DNA of 64,000 bases from Coptis chinensis (lineage: Eukaryota > Streptophyta > Magnoliopsida > Ranunculales > Ranunculaceae), in NCBI GenBank assembly GCA_015680905.1, contig CM027380.1, positions 36,014,001-36,078,000 on the forward strand. Direction: 5' to 3'. The position numbers and the translations under genes were made by a program. The notes under the pieces are model-generated. The model was not told the origin of the DNA and did no database searches. It was given only the letters and a program-made list of their open reading frames with translations. Positions 36,374-47,800 of the stretch are shown here, in pieces; the stretch's first letter is position 1, and each line of letters starts with the position of its first letter.

Positions 36374-39323
36374 CTATGGGCGCAGTTTGTTTAGTTTTGA
36401 CATTACCATTGAGACAACAATGTGTTGCCGGAAATAAGGCATATCCTCCTGCAAGTTCATAAACAAATCAACGTGGTTAGTCAAAATGAAGATGTAAGGT
36501 AACCAAACTATAGATAATTAATTGGATGATGAGAAAGATACTAGATTGTGTGAGATAGTTACCTGATCAAACCACTGTACCAACTTTTCCCCATCCTGAA
36601 GCTCTATGAATTTCATCATCAACACCCCGCAGTCGAAGCTATACATATAGAGATACGTAGTTACTATACTTTCAAAGATTGCATTTACTCAATTTTGAAA
36701 CTATAAGTTAGGGCAATAAGATAAGTTATATACCCATTGTATTGTTGTGGCACATCTTTGCATTTCTCAATAACCCAGCCTTTCACACCACAATTTTTGG
36801 CATTGAAATCTCCAATCACAGACAAAGTATAGTGCATTTTGGTAACCTAAGAAAACACAAATGTCAGTTATAGTTCGAAAACATGAAGCGTGGACTGTGA
36901 GATATTCTCAAATGATCACAAAAATACTTGAAGTTACAAAACAAACCATAGACTTCATCGACTCCATCCCTCCATAAATGTAGGATGCGCTACTCGAAAG
37001 AGAGCCTAATATCACAACTTTGCGAGCACTAGGATCAAAGACATATAGCCACCAGTGATTACCGTCGATGACGGGCACAAACCACTACACAACCACAATC
37101 AAAAGTAGTTCAAGGTGGAACTTTCTACCAAAGTTGGGAACTGCCTTATAAAACCATGAGTCATTGTAGAATCATCTTACCCTTCGATATTCACTAATAT
37201 CGTTGTCCAAGTGAATTGCATGAGCCACGGAAGTTAGCTACATCTCATTTTTGCTTTTATCCTACAAAAAACAACATTGGATACTCAAAAGGTACATCAT
37301 CATGTTAGCCTTTTTTTATATAACAAAACCATTTGCGCTTCATACCTTACTCGCACCCATTAGCATAGAGTAGTAATAGTGCCTATTGTTGTTTGTAGTC
37401 TTACTATTTTGCTCCACGTTCAGGTACGCACACCAAGCAAAGGCCAACTACACCAAATATAACAAGTAGCAAGGTAATTAAATTATTTTGTAATCCTAAA
37501 AGCATTAGTAGTTTCTAATTTTAGAACATCACAACAAAATGCGATCGTAGCATACGAAGCTAGATACTCTGCCATTCCCAAGTAAGCACTTAAATGTGGA
37601 TATGTTCTCCAACCATCTGTTGAAGTCCACGATGAAGTCCCTACACAAAAAAAAGGGAATTCAATATGGGTTGGATGAAGTTCTACTGAAATAAAGAATG
37701 TACAAAAGCTAACACCCGAATTTTCCATAAGGTGAGTATATTGAGTGGAATACAGTTGCTTCCTCCACTGTTAGTAGTACGTGAGGTTGTACCCAGTCTG
37801 CCTTCACATCTTTAAATGGATAATCTTCAACCTTGTTGTCCAATTCAATCTAGAAAGCAAATAAATTACTATGTGACATATTGAGGTGTGTTCATTACTA
37901 TGAAAGCAGTTCTAAATATGACACTTTATGTGCTCTAATTGGCAATATGACACTCTATGTGACATATTGAGTTGTGTTCACGACTATGAAATCAGTTCTG
38001 AATATGACACTATATGTGGTATAATTTTTAATATGACAATCCATGTGATATATTGAGGTGTGTTGACTACTATGAAATCAGTTCTGAATATCACACTTTA
38101 TGTGGTATAATTTTCAATATGATACTCTATGTGACATATTGAGGTGTGTTCAATACTATGAAATCAATTCTGAATATGACACTTTATGTGGTATAATTTT
38201 CAATTTGACACTCTGAACATCCCAACCAACAAACCATCAATAGATCAGACTATAAAATCGTTCACAAGTCATGAATATGAAAGTTAATATAAGTAGAGAA
38301 ATAATAGCGAACTCACACAATTACCTCTGTTATTATCTTTCTCTTTGCAAAAGGAGTGTCCGGTGAAGGGAACAGATTGCATCTTCTCACAAAGGGAGGT
38401 GTCTTAAAGACATCTCATTCGTAGTTCTCCGCATCAACTATTTCAATGCCTTCATGTATATCTTTCTATATGGGTTCCTTCCATTCATAAAACAGCCTAC
38501 TTAGTGTTGTAACACTGTCCTTGAGTTCCGCTAGCGCTGATTCGAAAGCCCTTTTGATATCTTTCACATCTAGTTTAAGAATCTCCAACTTTGATTGCAC
38601 CAAATTAACCCGTTCATAAATATTATAGTTGTTACTAGGTACTCTGGGTGGTCGGTGGTGTTGTGCACCTACAATAGAAAACAAGTCCATATAAAACATC
38701 TACCAAGGTAAGAGAGGTAAGATCATTTTAATTTTAACATAATATATGAATATCAAAACATATGTGCTCAACACAAGTATCAAAGAAGTAAGCTAAACAC
38801 AAACACACCAAAAAGTCTTCTAGTTCGAAAACATGTTTCATTTGTCCAAGAACCAATCTTTCACCATTTAAAATATATGGACATCATGCCAATAATCAAA
38901 GAAAATGTATAGACTATGTAACTGTTAGTGATTTAATTTTGAACTAAGTAAGAAGTATGTAATTTGAGGTCCTCAGATTCCTAATATGAAACAAAATATG
39001 GCATATGCATATCTGAACCAAGTTAAGAATATGCAATTCGGGTGGATTTTTTACTTTTTTTATAGTAGTATATTGTAACATATGCTATATTCATAGATCT
39101 GAAGAACCATGAACACAAACCATGTAAAGTAAGCACTAAATTTAGCGTTGATTCACATTAACATTATGGTCATCATAGCACTAATCATTTTCACTTAGTG
39201 TTGCCCATTAAAAAATTGAAAGCCAAACCAAGTTTAGTCAGCAAGTAAAGCAAATCTGCATAAATGTAATTAACCAGCGCCAAATTAAACCATTCTCTCC
39301 TTACTTTTCCTTAGAAGAACCAT
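36374..39323 (-). pseudogene. ULP1-like cysteine-protease gene, minus strand, about ten exons
   Basis: Exons on the minus strand: 39323-39305, 38668-38325, 37849-37716, 37640-about 37515, 37447-37346, 37261-37181, 37085-36947, 36846-36734, 36638-36563, 36448-36374. Nearly all have clear GT-AG borders, and exon 1 joins exon 2 in phase (MVLLRK then SAQHHRPPRVP). Exon 7 has the C48 histidine block (GNHWWLYVFD). Exons 8 and 9 supply the Gln and Cys (DVPQQYNG joined to FDCGVLMMKF). Where relatives have Asp-Ser, this copy has Gly-Ser (KVVILGSL), so the catalytic Asp is lost. In-frame stops occur in exon 2 (two) and exon 6 (one), and a T-run in exon 7 shifts the frame. It is thus a decayed gene with intact splice architecture. 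One intron contains the second minisatellite array. Confidence 0.78.
37865..38310 (+). repeat. Second 86-bp minisatellite array plus shared flank, inside an intron
   Basis: Four copies with marker ends at 37883, 37969, 38055 and 38141 (step exactly 86), then a partial copy. They are followed by about 95 bp (CATCCCAACCAACAAACCAT onward) that duplicate 36060-36150. Same orientation as the array at 35221-36055. Confidence 0.92.
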
Positions 39324-39464
39324 GTTTGCTTCGGAACTATGAAGACCTTGAAAATGTTAGAGTGGTTTCTCTCTTAAAAACCAGCTCTTGTTTCTCTTAG
39401 TTTGTAATGAGAGCTTGAGAGTGGTAATTTTGAGAAATAAATGAGAGTGCTGGAGAGAAGTGGT

Positions 39465-39492
39465 TATGGGGAGCCATTATATATGATATAAC
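39465..39492 (-). promoter_or_regulatory. Possible TATA box for the minus-strand ULP1-like gene
   Basis: Read on the minus strand, TTATATCATATATAATGG lies about 150 bp upstream of the first ATG (39323). Between them is a pyrimidine-rich leader (CTTCTCTCCAGCACTCTC), typical of a plant 5' UTR. Prediction from sequence only. Confidence 0.4.
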
Positions 39493-40182
39493 AAGAGCAG
39501 ATTGTGACATATTGTTGATGTCGTCCTTGTTTGATTTGATTCCATAAGTCTGATATGAGAGTAATCATTACCAACACATAATTATAGGTGCCTCATGTTA
39601 GGTTGTTTTCCAAAATAGGGCAGAACAGAGAGTAAAGTATACGGATGATACGATGTGCATTAATTGTTAGTGGCAAGGGCGCGAAGAAGAAAGTTGATGA
39701 GTGTGTGGTTAGATAGAATGGTAATGAGAAGTACTTACAAAACAGAGTTTGTGTTGTTTGATCTCAAATACACCCGATCTGAATAAGAGATATTCCCACG
39801 TGGTGCTTTTATGAGCAAGGTGCCACTAAAATCGTATGGAAGCAGGTGTAACATATTGACTAATTGGGTTAGTGAAGTAGGCTTTGATGAGGATCATGAT
39901 GTAGGCCTCGATGATCATCTATGATGACCATCGCATAGTGGTTAATTACTACTAGCATTATGGGCATGCTCGATGAGCGTGAAACCTATTCTGGCACGCG
40001 TGATGCACCTCGAGCGTGAAACCTATTCGGGCACGTGCGATGCGCCTGTTGTTTTTCACACTTATTTTATGCTACCTATCCAAAACCGAAATCAATCGGG
40101 TTAATAAAAAACTCCGATTCCAAAATTCAAATTTGAATCGATCATTAAAAATTTAAATTCCCGACCGGATTTATTCGCGAAT
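39493..40182. other. Intergenic spacer with a short tandem duplication
   Basis: No gene seen. A segment containing GAGCGTGAAACCTATTC is present twice in tandem at about 39976-40050 with small differences. Confidence 0.5.
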
Positions 40183-40545
40183 CATAGTTAGCAATTCAAC
40201 GAATCATTCGCGAATTATTCATTTAATTCGGAAAACGTTTAAAAAGGTCGTATGTTTCAATGATACGGAATAATTCATTAATTCGGCAAGAAATCATTAA
40301 TTTACGAATTATTTGTGAATTATTCGTATTGTCACTATAAGTTTGCTGAGTATGTTGTCAAATTTTATCATATATTTTTTTTTATTTTTAGCTTCGTATT
40401 ATACTCGAATTACTTACGAACCCGAACTTTTGCCGTTTCCAATTTTTTTAATCTGAATTGAAAAAATGAATTCTTATCGAAGCTCGAATTTTATTCGAAT
40501 ATTATTCATATTGAATTTTTGTCGTATTACGAATTGCTAACTATG
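40183..40545. mobile_element. MITE-like element with 15-bp terminal inverted repeats
   Basis: Starts CATAGTTAGCAATTC and ends GAATTGCTAACTATG, a perfect 15-bp inverted repeat 363 bp apart. The interior is AT-rich with repeated GAATTATTCG-type motifs and no coding capacity. No clear target duplication was found, so the superfamily is undecided. Confidence 0.7.
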
Positions 40546-41478
40546 CCACTAACCCACTAATTTAGACTAAATATGTAAAATTTGTCGGGATTAAAAAAAA
40601 ATGTAATTTCTAAAAATTTGTCCAAAATTTCTGATGAAATTGTTGAAAGTTCGGATGGCATAGGTTGTGGCATGGGTTGTAATAATAGTGTGAAAATTTG
40701 TCCAAAATTTCCGATGAAATTGTCAAAATTTCGGATCGCATGAGTTGTAATAATAGTGTTTGGCGAGGGCAAAATTGGAAAAACGAAAAAATGACGTATG
40801 AATTCCACTATAACTGGGGTCGGGCACGTTCTTTAAAGGAGAGAGATTACTATCACTCAATTACTATGTTGTTATTACGAATTAGTACTAAACAAATTTA
40901 TTTCTTATTTGGCCCTCTTCTTATTTTTCTTTTGTTAATTATTGGTGTTAATTATTTGGCCCTCTTCTTATTAATAATTATTGGTGTTAATTACGAATTA
41001 TATTATATTATATTTATTTTTATTGTTATTGTTATTTATTGTTTATTTTATTATTTTTATTGTTATTTTATTTCCTCTTATTTTTTGTTGATATTGAGGT
41101 GCCTTACTAGAATTCGGGAAAAATCTCCAATGATTAAAAGTGATTCAAACTGAGAAAGTATTATAGAATATGGATTACCCATATTAGGCTCCATATAATT
41201 AGACAAACAATAAGAAACCCATGCCGCCTTCATCATAAGAATGGCTTCATCCATTCCCATATATCCACACACCCCAACATAATCAATTCCCATAGATCCA
41301 CACACCCCAACATAATCAACTACGAATAGATTGAAGTGATTCAAGGGGTACATAGGTAGCCACCCAACACAACCCCTCCCATATGAAAACAACCGCCCTT
41401 TTGACACTTTTAATTAAGTCTCGAACAATTGTCATCATACGTGTTATGTATAATCTATATTATTTAAATATTATATTG
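40546..41478. other. AT-rich spacer, no supported gene
   Basis: Low-complexity T/A-rich sequence. A local duplication (ATCCACACACCCCAACATAA) occurs twice at about 41265-41315. A minus-strand open frame of about 109 codons here contains that duplication (DYVGVCG twice) but has no other support. Confidence 0.5.
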
Positions 41479-41612
41479 TAGGGGTGACAGTTTTGTACAT
41501 AACCCATAAACCCTATACTTATGTTAACCCACAGGTGACCCGATTAGTTATCCGGTATAATAGATCGGGTAATCAACTCGTGACCCGAATGACATATTTT
41601 AAGATATGTTTC
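41479..41612 (-). mobile_element. hAT-like terminal fragment
   Basis: Begins TAGGGGTGACAGTTTTGTAC and continues with TGACCCGATTAG-type motifs. It is the reverse-complement counterpart of the 3' end of the hAT element at 43533-45696. Confidence 0.6.
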
Positions 41613-43524
41613 CTAATTTGCTAGATATCATCATCCCAACAACCTAAAACAAAAGAGAAAGAGCAGTAGTATCATGCCATGTAAAAATTAAAAATAAAGT
41701 ATGTCTTTTTTTTCACTTTTTTTTAGTTTAACATGTCCAGCCAACACACCCTAGCTTTATCCTTTTTTTAAAGCTCCCATTTTTTTTTAAATAAATTCAG
41801 ACTTTTAATGAAAAAAGTGGCAAAATTGAATGACTGAACCATATGCATGTACACCGGTGCAGCATGCGCATAGTAGATTTTATATATATTCAAACTTAAT
41901 TAATGTCCCCAATAATTTATGGCTTTAGTCCTTAAGTTATTGTTGTTTAACAATTTATTTATGGAAAAGTTAAAATTTACTAAGGGTTATCTGTTAGGGT
42001 TGGACAATCTTCACTTATTTATCAAATGGATTTGGGTTTGGGTTTGCTCCTTTAACTCGTGATACTAGTCTCCCGGCACACGTGATGCGTGTATTTCTTT
42101 CGCATTTATTTGTTGCTCATTGTATTGAGATTCAAAACCTACGGCTTAGAATAACTTTTTAATCATTTGTTTCAAAAAAGTTTTTATTTTTGGTATGTAG
42201 CAATATTGAATAAAAGTAAAATTAAGAGGAGCCTAAATTAAATTAAAATTTCAAATTAGAACTAGAGTAAAGCTAGTGTGCGTAGGAGAGAGAGTGGTGT
42301 ATTGAATCTAGGCCACTCATAATAACAAAAGGTATTGGTGTATTGCTCCACAAAGTACTGTCCAAGGGCCTAGAAGCCTGCGCACGAATACACCCTGCGC
42401 ACCATCCATGATATCCCGAAAAAAGGAAGGATTATTATATTACTGGAATCCTAGACTTCGAATTGACCCCTAGACGTCCTCTTTATTATTATAGAGGTTG
42501 TACTTTGGCGTCCTTGTAAGTAATTTAATTGTGACTCAATGAACTTATAATTTTTTATTTTCTTTTCAATTCAGTAATTTATGTCTATAATATTTAGGCG
42601 GCATTATACAAATTCCAACTTGTCACTTAAATTTATAAATGTTTTAAGGTTTTAAGGGCAGCCATGTTTTAAGACCCCATGTCGGGTTTTAAATTACTTA
42701 ATTGTGCATTTATATTACCGATATGTGTATTTTCTTTCCACAAGGACATCAACAACAGAATTTCACAAAATAAATATGTCATTTGAATTTGAAATGTCGA
42801 AATTGATGTAATTTCACTAAATGGATATGGCTTGTAATGTTGGTAAATCAGAGCAACTCATTATTGTGTGGTTCATTAGTTCAGCAGGTATTAGTTTGCT
42901 TGGAATTGACTTTGACTATGGGTTATGTTACATTAAGTTTCAGAAAACATGAGAAAGCCATGAATATCCGGTTGCAGGACACATATTGTTCACTAACTTG
43001 ACTCAATCCACCAGTTTCTTACATGTGGCACTTTTTCTCACGTCTCTAACCCTTGGTTTTGGGCAATAGAACCAGCGCACCCTACCTAGCTTTAACCATG
43101 ATTATATTGACTGGGCAGTGGGTAAAACTCTAGAAATGAACCATGATGATGGCACCTACCAACTACACCAAATCCATATGACATTGTTTGGGTCCTCATT
43201 TCTTCTGACATATTATACTCATCCAAAAAAGATCAGGAGAAATGGTACGAAAGGCATACCCTATGACATTATTGTTTGGGTATGTCATTTCTTATGACAT
43301 ACTATAGTCATCCCAAAATTTCCTTGTTGAAAAATTTAGTGAAATTTCAAAATTTCATTAGGCACCTCATTTCATTATTGATGTCCATGAAGAAAATTCA
43401 CGTATTTAATTAAGTAATTTAAATAATTTTATCCTTAAATATTTAGAGTTTAAGTGACACATTGGAATTTGTTTTGTTTAATGTCGCCTAAATCAATTTA
43501 GACAATGAAGAAAAAAACAATTTT
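41613..43524. other. Intergenic sequence, no gene
   Basis: AT-rich sequence with a short MITE-like copy at about 42263-42405. No coding signal recognised. Confidence 0.5.
42263..42405. mobile_element. Short MITE-like repeat, copy 1
   Basis: Related along its length to 46563-46712. Shared pieces are AGAGTAAA, GGAGAGAGAG, GGCCACTCATA and GTGTATTGCTCCACAA, then ATACACCCTG near the end. The ends are roughly inverted (GTGTGCGTAGG versus CCCTGCGCACCA). Confidence 0.6.
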
Positions 43525-43532
43525 GTCCCTAT

Positions 43533-45696
43533 TAGGGGTGGCAATGGGTTGTGTTGGGTCGGGTTCATGTCGGGTCATATTCAGGTCACATGTTAGGAGA
43601 GCAAACTAAAACCCAACCCAATTACTAATCGTGTTGAGTTTGTCAACCCCAAATCCAACCCGCCTATATAACAGGTTATCGAACAGATGACCCGCTAAGC
43701 CAGCAATGAATTCAATTTCGGATCGGATTCATAGATAACATGTATGTAAAATACACTGTATGAACCCATTTCTTACTTTTTGTTCTTATAAGTATTGACT
43801 CCTCGGTTTAATGTTGAAGACGAGAAATACTCATGATTTTAATCTATCAGCTGAACCCATTTGGGTTGCCTACGTACCCCCTTATCGGAGGATCAAGCTT
43901 CGCCGTAGTTCTCCCCTCTCTCTTCTGTCTCACTCTTGGATTCTCTTCCTCTTGCTCTCCTTTCTAGACCTCATCTCCTCACTCTCCTCTGGTCGTCTCC
44001 TCACTCTCCTCTTGTTGTCTCCTAATTCCAGCTTCTCTTCTCTAAGTCTCTCCTCCTCTCTGAATGTCGTCTCCCTACTCTTCCTCTCGAGATCTCTCCT
44101 CCTATTCCTCCTCCTCTCTGGCTGTCGTCTCCTCTAGTCGCCGCCTCTTCTGGCCGTCGTCTCCACTGTACGTCGTCTCCTCTAGACGTCGTCTCCTATG
44201 GTCGTGGTCTCCTCTAGCCGTCGTCTCCTCCCTTCTCTTCTCTAGATATCTCCTCCTCCCTTCCTCCTCATATCGGGACATCGTCTCCCTACTCCTCCTC
44301 CTCTTTGGCCGTTGTCTCCTCCCTCATTTTCACTATATCTCTCCTCCTATTTCTCATCTTCTTTGCCCGTTGTCTCCTCTGGCTGTCGTATATGCTGGTC
44401 GTTGTCTCTACTATATGTCGTCTTCTCTGACCGTCATTTCCTCCTTTCTCTTCTCTAGATATCTCCTCTCTTCCTCATCATCTCGGGACATCGTCTCCCT
44501 ACTCCTCCTCCTCTCTGGTCATCGTCTCCTCCCTCCTCTTCTCTAGATCTTTCCTCCTATTCCTTATCCTATCTGGTCGTTGTCTCTCTTCTCCTCTTCC
44601 CTAGATCTCCCATCTTCTTCCTCCTCCTCTCTAGTTGTTGTCTCTCTTCTCCTCTTCTCTAGATCTCCCCTCATCTTTCTCCTCCTCTCTAGCCGTCGTC
44701 TCTCTTCTCCTCTTCTCTAGATCTCTCCTCCTCTTCCTCCTCCTCTGTGGCCCTCGTCTCCCTTCTCTAGATCCCTCCTCATATTCCTCCTCCTCTCTGG
44801 CCGTCGTCTTCTCTTCTTTAGATCTCCCATTCTCTTCCTCCTCCTCTCTGGTCATTGTCTCCCTTCTCCTCTTCTCTAGATCTCTCCTCCTCTCCTCCTC
44901 CTCTGTGGCCTTCGTCTCCCTTATCTAGATCCCTCCTCCTATTCCTCCTCCTCTATGGCCGTCGTCTCCTCTTCTCTAGATCTCTCGTCCTATTCCGCCT
45001 CCACTCTGGCCGTCGTCTTGTCTGGCCGTCGTCTCCACCTACTCTGGTTGTCTCCTCACTCTTCCTCCCTTAGACCTCCCTCTTTTTCTCTCTCCTCCTC
45101 TTTCTCTTTTCTCTCCTCTCTCCTCTCTCTTTTTTCTCCTCTCCTCTCTCCTCTTCTCTAGGTTTACTGCCCACTTATATCCAATGGTCTTGGGCCTATC
45201 TCTTGGTCCAATATATACCCCCATCTATGAATATGGCTACTACATACACCATAAAATTAATATTGAGCAATAATATTTAGTATTTCATATATTTCGTATA
45301 AAAAAATCATCCATAATTCAACTACATATCAATGAAAATTGAATAATGAAACATATCTTTATCGAATGAATCTGACGGCTAATCCTTCTCATTTTTAGTA
45401 ATTTAGTTTAGGTAGTTGGGACGATGAGATCTTTAAAAATAGGGAAAGTTATCTTAAAACATGTTATATTAGTCACGGGTTGATGACCCGACCCATTAGA
45501 CATGAGAACAAATCGGCTCTATTAACGAGTTACTCAGGTTAACATATGTGCCCTTGCCTAAAATGACCCATTTATTTGACAGGTTCGGCGGGTGAACCCC
45601 TAAATGTCCCAAAAGCCTTTTTTTCCAACCCGAACCCACTAATTTTGTGTTGGATTCATGTCGGGTTAGCTGGTCGTGTACAAAACTGCCACCCTA
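43533..45696. mobile_element. Non-autonomous hAT element, 2164 bp, with 8-bp target duplication
   Basis: Ends are TAGGGGTGGCAATGGG and CAAAACTGCCACCCTA, short imperfect terminal inverted repeats of the widespread plant hAT type. GTCCCTAT occurs immediately before (43525-43532) and after (45697-45704), a perfect 8-bp target duplication. The subterminal parts are rich in CGGGTC/GACCCG motifs. The middle is a pyrimidine-rich minisatellite and no transposase is present. Confidence 0.9.
43905..45170. repeat. Pyrimidine-rich minisatellite inside the hAT element
   Basis: Diverged repeats built from CTCCTCTTCTCTAGATCTCT and TCCTCCTCTCTGGCCGTCGT, spaced roughly 55-75 bp, on a strongly CT-biased plus strand. 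Open frames on both strands here (Ser/Leu-rich one way, Glu/Arg-rich the other) follow from composition. Confidence 0.85.
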
Positions 45697-46099
45697 GTCC
45701 CTATTAAGTCAGTAGAATCACTAAATTGAAAGAAAATAAACTTACAAGTACAGTCACCCTCCTCCTACTTCAATAGTTGGTTATATCAATTACTAATTAT
45801 GTATTTTGGATTGTAATAACTAACGTGTACATTTTTATTGGAAACAAGCAGGGTTAGAGATTCGTTTCGGAAAGTTGCAACTATAAAGCCATAATATATT
45901 CCATTGGAAACAAACCCGGGTTTGGAACGAGATACAAACATTCAGAGATCCTCAAAAGGGAGAAAATTAGAGTATTGAATAAGGTTAATAAGAAGACGAG
46001 TATAATTTGAGGAGAGGATAATAGGTTTTTGGAAGATATAACCACTAACGGGTACATTTTTCTATCATATGTCGTTGACTAGTGCTAATGTAATAAAAA

Positions 46100-46266
46100 T
46101 AAGATCTAGAGTTAGAGTGGGTTCCGAATCACAGGTTGATGAAGCAAACCCAAACCTAAACCTAGTTAATCAACATGTCAAGATTATCCAACCACTACCT
46201 TGAAACCCATACAAAAGTGTCAGATTCGTGTTGGGTTCGCGGGTCGTGTACTAAACTATGACCCCT
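46100..46266. mobile_element. hAT-like 3' end fragment
   Basis: Ends GGGTCGTGTACTAAACTATG followed by ACCCCTA, corresponding to the right end of the 43533-45696 element. The left part is missing or diverged. Confidence 0.55.
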
Positions 46267-46562
46267 ATTTTGCATAAAAACTTAGCACGTAACAATTACT
46301 TCATACTATTCCATGATGTAATGAATGATATTTGTTAATGTATATTTCTTTGGACCCATATACCCCCTTTTTATTTTCTTTTTAATTGCCTTATTTTATG
46401 GTGAATTACCTTTTATTTTATTTTTTTCTTTCTTCTTTCTTTTCTGAATGACCTAACTTTTGTATTTAGAAAGAAGAGGCTTTAGAAACCCAATAAATAA
46501 ATGACCTAACAAAAGGGGGGAGGGGTGTATATATCGATGATATCAGTTTTGTTTATATATAT

Positions 46563-46712
46563 GTAGAGTAAATATAGGGTGCACAGGAGAGAGAAAGTGA
46601 GGGTGAATCTGGGCCACTCATACACAGAAATTGAGGGTGTATTGCTCCACAAGGTACTAGATCTATGTCCTCTTAGGCCCGCGCACCCATACACCCTGTG
46701 CATACTATAAGT
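46563..46712. mobile_element. Short MITE-like repeat, copy 2
   Basis: Homologue of 42263-42405. Ends TATAGGGTGCACAGG and CCCTGTGCATACTATA are imperfect inverted repeats. Confidence 0.6.
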
Positions 46713-46789
46713 CCTCATATATGTATCATGAAATATCGATAATTTAACGATATTTCACCTTATATCGTTGAAATTTGCACATATAACAG

Positions 46790-46996
46790 TAGGGGTGGCA
46801 ATGGGTCGTGTTGGGTCGGGTTCGTGTTGTGTCATATTCGGGTCGCGTGTTAGGAGAGCAAACCCAAATCCATCCCAGTTATTAATCGTGTCGAGTTTGT
46901 CAAACCCAAACCGAACCCGCCTATATAATGGGTTACCCAACAGGTGACCAGCTAAGCCAGTGGGTCAATTTCAAATCAGTTTCGAATCGGATTCAC
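46790..46996. mobile_element. hAT-like left-end fragment
   Basis: Begins TAGGGGTGGCAATGGGTCGT and follows the left end of the 43533 element for about 200 bp, then gives way to another element-like sequence beginning TAGGGGTGTC. Confidence 0.7.
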
Positions 46997-47180
46997 TAGG
47001 GGTGTCTTTTTTTTTCCGAATTCCAATCCGATATTTTTCCAAATTTGGAAATGATATTTGTGTTCCGATATCCAAAATTTCGATATCCGATTTTTCCTAA
47101 AAATAATTGGATCGGAATTGGATGTGTTTTCAAAATCCGATCCGATCTGATCCGATTTTCGATTAATTTCCAAATTTTAA
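46997..47180. mobile_element. Second hAT-like end, TAGGGGTGTC type
   Basis: Starts TAGGGGTGTC and is followed by repeated CCGATATCC, GATCCGATC and GATCGGAATTGG motifs. Only one end is visible. Two overlapping minus-strand open frames here read these repeats and are not genes. Confidence 0.45.
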
Positions 47181-47299
47181 ACATATAGAGGACTATTTCA
47201 TATAGTTACTAAATTAATACTACATATAGTTTACAAACCAAATAAAAACCCTAGTTGTCCAAACCTATTACAAAGCTTATAATGTAGTTTTGATTCACA

Positions 47300-47800
47300 G
47301 TAGGTTTGAAATAAGAAGCTTCAAACTTGTAATGGATGATATTGTTAATGAAGACGTGATTAATGATGTTTATGTCAATGCATGGATATACTTTGCTATA
47401 AAGCACAATGTCCGTGTGTTGGAACTTTCATTTAGAATACATAGACTTTCATTTACCTATCACGGTTTCTCTTCCCAATCTCAAAATTTTGAAGCCCACT
47501 GCAAATGCTATTTATGGTGAAAAGTTAACTGAAAATCTCTTTTCGAGTTGTCACGTGCTAGAAGAATTGATCATCCGTTCTTGTAGTTGGCATGATTTTA
47601 ATACCATTATATGTTCTCCTCCAAACCTTAAGGTGTTGGAGTTGCTGGAAAAAGAAGATGGTAATGATACCAGTGATATCCGCATTTGCCCCCCAAATGA
47701 AAGTGCTAAAGTATTTTGGACCCACACTGCCCCATATAGATGAGGAGATCTATTCCTCTTTGGTCACTCTGGATTTTGAGTCGAATAGATGAGGAGCTAA
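47300..47800 (+). pseudogene. F-box/LRR (RNI-like, FBD-type) gene fragment
   Basis: The two overlapping frames carry the leucine-rich middle of plant F-box/FBD proteins: RSFKLVMDD, WIYFAIKHNVRVLELSF, SLPNLKILK, LFSSCHVLEELIIRSCSW and SPPNLKVLELLE. The order matches the family, but a frame change near 47460 separates them and neither the F-box at the N-terminus nor the C-terminal FBD domain is present. In intact family members these proteins select substrates for SCF ubiquitin ligases. This piece cannot. Confidence 0.72.

Larger units (their letters stand above)
45705..46789. other. Intergenic sequence with element fragments
   Basis: No gene. Contains a hAT 3'-end fragment (about 46100-46266) and a MITE-like repeat (46563-46712). 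Confidence 0.5.

Noticed and set aside
41078-41407. Minus-strand frame of 109 codons with a repeated DYVGVCG peptide
   Set aside because: The repeat comes from a local DNA duplication, and there is no other coding evidence or splice context.
43811-45224. Several serine/leucine-rich and glutamate/arginine-rich open frames
   Set aside because: They arise from a CT-biased minisatellite inside a hAT element, occur on both strands and have no domain content.
46976-47184. Two overlapping minus-strand open frames
   Set aside because: They read through GATCCGATC-type repeats of an element end and are not conserved coding sequence.
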